From positions 1 through 5,959 of the forward strand of contig JBOFIT010000015.1 in NCBI GenBank assembly GCA_051650305.1: a stretch of DNA of 5,959 nucleotides, given 5' to 3'. Positions 5,303 to 5,959 of the stretch are shown here, piece by piece. The translations under genes and the position numbers were made by a program. This DNA is from JBOFDK01 sp051650305. GTDB taxonomy: Bacteria; Bacillota; Clostridia; Lachnospirales; Cellulosilyticaceae. Under the pieces are notes generated by a model. The model did no database searches and had not been told where the DNA came from. It saw only the letters and a program-made list of their open reading frames with translations. How positions within the stretch are numbered: the stretch's first letter is position 1; the number at the start of each line of letters is the position of its first letter.

Positions 5303-5959
5303 CTATCCTTTCTGCTCTACCCTACTTACCACATAACCTTCTGCAAATGTGAGCTTCACCGTATCACCGACTTCTAACTGAGAAGCGTCTTTTATAAGTG
5401 TCGTATCTTCTGCTTTCGTCACGAGGCTGTAGCCTCTCTGAAGTGTCTTAAGGGGTGATAACGCTTCGAGTTTTGTGAGTTTACTGTCTAGCTTAATGGT
5501 AGCCTTTTGAATTTCTGTTTTATAGGCACTTTCTAAAGCATCTACCTGACGATCTAGCATAAGCATCTGATCCTGAAAATACTTTTCTTTACTAGCAAAT
5601 ACCGGTCTGTCTACTAAATGCTCCAGTCGCTTCCTGCGTCTGTCCATAGCCACTGTCATAGCATAGCTTAAGCTTTCTCTGTGGCGTTCGATACGCTTCA
5701 AGTAATCTTCTGTCGAAGGAAATACCATCTCGCTAGCCGCAGATGGCGTCGCTGCGCGTACGTCACTTACAAAGTCTGAAATGGTAAAGTCCACTTCATG
5801 GCCTACTGCTGAAACCACAGGTATCTGGGATGCAAAAAGCGCTCTTGCCAAAGGCTCTTCGTTAAAAGCCCATAAGTCTTCGATGGAACCACCACCACGT
5901 CCTATGATGATGACATCCACAAGCTGATCCTTATTTGCTTTTTCCAGGGCCTTAATCAT
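5303..5959 (-). CDS. xseA: Exonuclease VII large subunit, C-terminal part (cut by window edge)
   Basis: XseA is the catalytic subunit of exonuclease VII. The window holds its last 218 or so residues; the whole protein is usually 400-450, so the N-terminal OB-fold and the first part of the catalytic domain lie outside. The ATG at the very edge is an internal Met, not the start. Counting from that Met: GRGGGSIEDLWAFN at 20-33, GHEVDFTISD at 53-62 and AATPSAASE at 69-77 are the conserved core of the nuclease domain. A long charged helical or coiled-coil stretch (about 83-165), which in the family binds XseB, follows. The family's C-terminal signature SPLKTLQRGYSLV is at 168-180, with a short beta-rich tail. 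It is intact to its stop and is followed by xseB after 5 nt. Confidence 0.97.
   Translation of the reverse strand: MIKALEKANKDQLVDVIIIGRGGGSIEDLWAFNEEPLARALFASQIPVVSAVGHEVDFTISDFVSDVRAATPSAASEMVFPSTEDYLKRIERHRESLSYAMTVAMDRRRKRLEHLVDRPVFASKEKYFQDQMLMLDRQVDALESAYKTEIQKATIKLDSKLTKLEALSPLKTLQRGYSLVTKAEDTTLIKDASQLEVGDTVKLTFAEGYVVSRVEQKG

Noticed and set aside
5957..5959. ATG at the right edge as the start of xseA
   Set aside because: The protein from here would lack the N-terminal half of XseA; the codon is an internal methionine that happens to sit at the window boundary.
1..5959. Search for mobile elements, phage genes, CRISPR repeats, tRNA/rRNA genes, defence genes or a new system
   Set aside because: Eight collinear conserved housekeeping genes account for almost every base; no direct repeats, integrase, transposase or foreign-looking stretch was seen.

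Overview
The window looks like ordinary chromosome from a low-to-moderate GC member of the Bacillota, most likely class Clostridia. All real genes lie on the minus strand. The order is xseA - xseB - ispA - DUF212/YuiD gene - dxs - tlyA - nadK - argR, a housekeeping cluster familiar from clostridial genomes, where recN and spo0A often follow argR. The protein sequences and the mostly canonical Shine-Dalgarno (SD) sites fit that lineage. I cannot name the species.

Reading in the direction of transcription (high to low coordinates), the window opens inside xseA (exonuclease VII large subunit, C-terminal half only). Next come xseB (small subunit) and ispA (farnesyl diphosphate synthase), whose start overlaps the end of xseB. 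A small membrane protein of the divergent PAP2 family (DUF212/YuiD) begins 9 nt after ispA. An 80-nt gap follows, the only noticeable intergenic space. It holds a probable rho-independent terminator and then the dxs leader. After it come dxs (1-deoxyxylulose-5-phosphate synthase), tlyA (S4-domain rRNA 2'-O-methyltransferase), nadK (NAD kinase) and the first 31 codons of argR (arginine repressor), which runs off the left edge. Apart from the 80-nt gap, neighbouring genes are separated by 3 to 13 nt or overlap, so this looks like one operon or two operons joined by read-through at the terminator.

The genes fall into three themes. xseAB encode a DNA-processing nuclease. dxs and ispA encode the first step of the MEP isoprenoid pathway and the C15 prenyl diphosphate step that feeds undecaprenyl and quinone precursors. 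tlyA, nadK and argR cover ribosome modification, NADP supply and arginine regulation. The membrane phosphatase-like gene between the two isoprenoid genes is the only one of unknown function.

I found no mobile element, RNA gene, CRISPR array, phage gene or novel system, and no gene-free stretch longer than 80 nt. The points worth a second look are small: the mid-cluster terminator with no evident promoter behind it, two probable start-codon corrections (nadK, ispA), a shared unusual leader motif in front of dxs and tlyA, and the DUF212 gene in its isoprenoid context.
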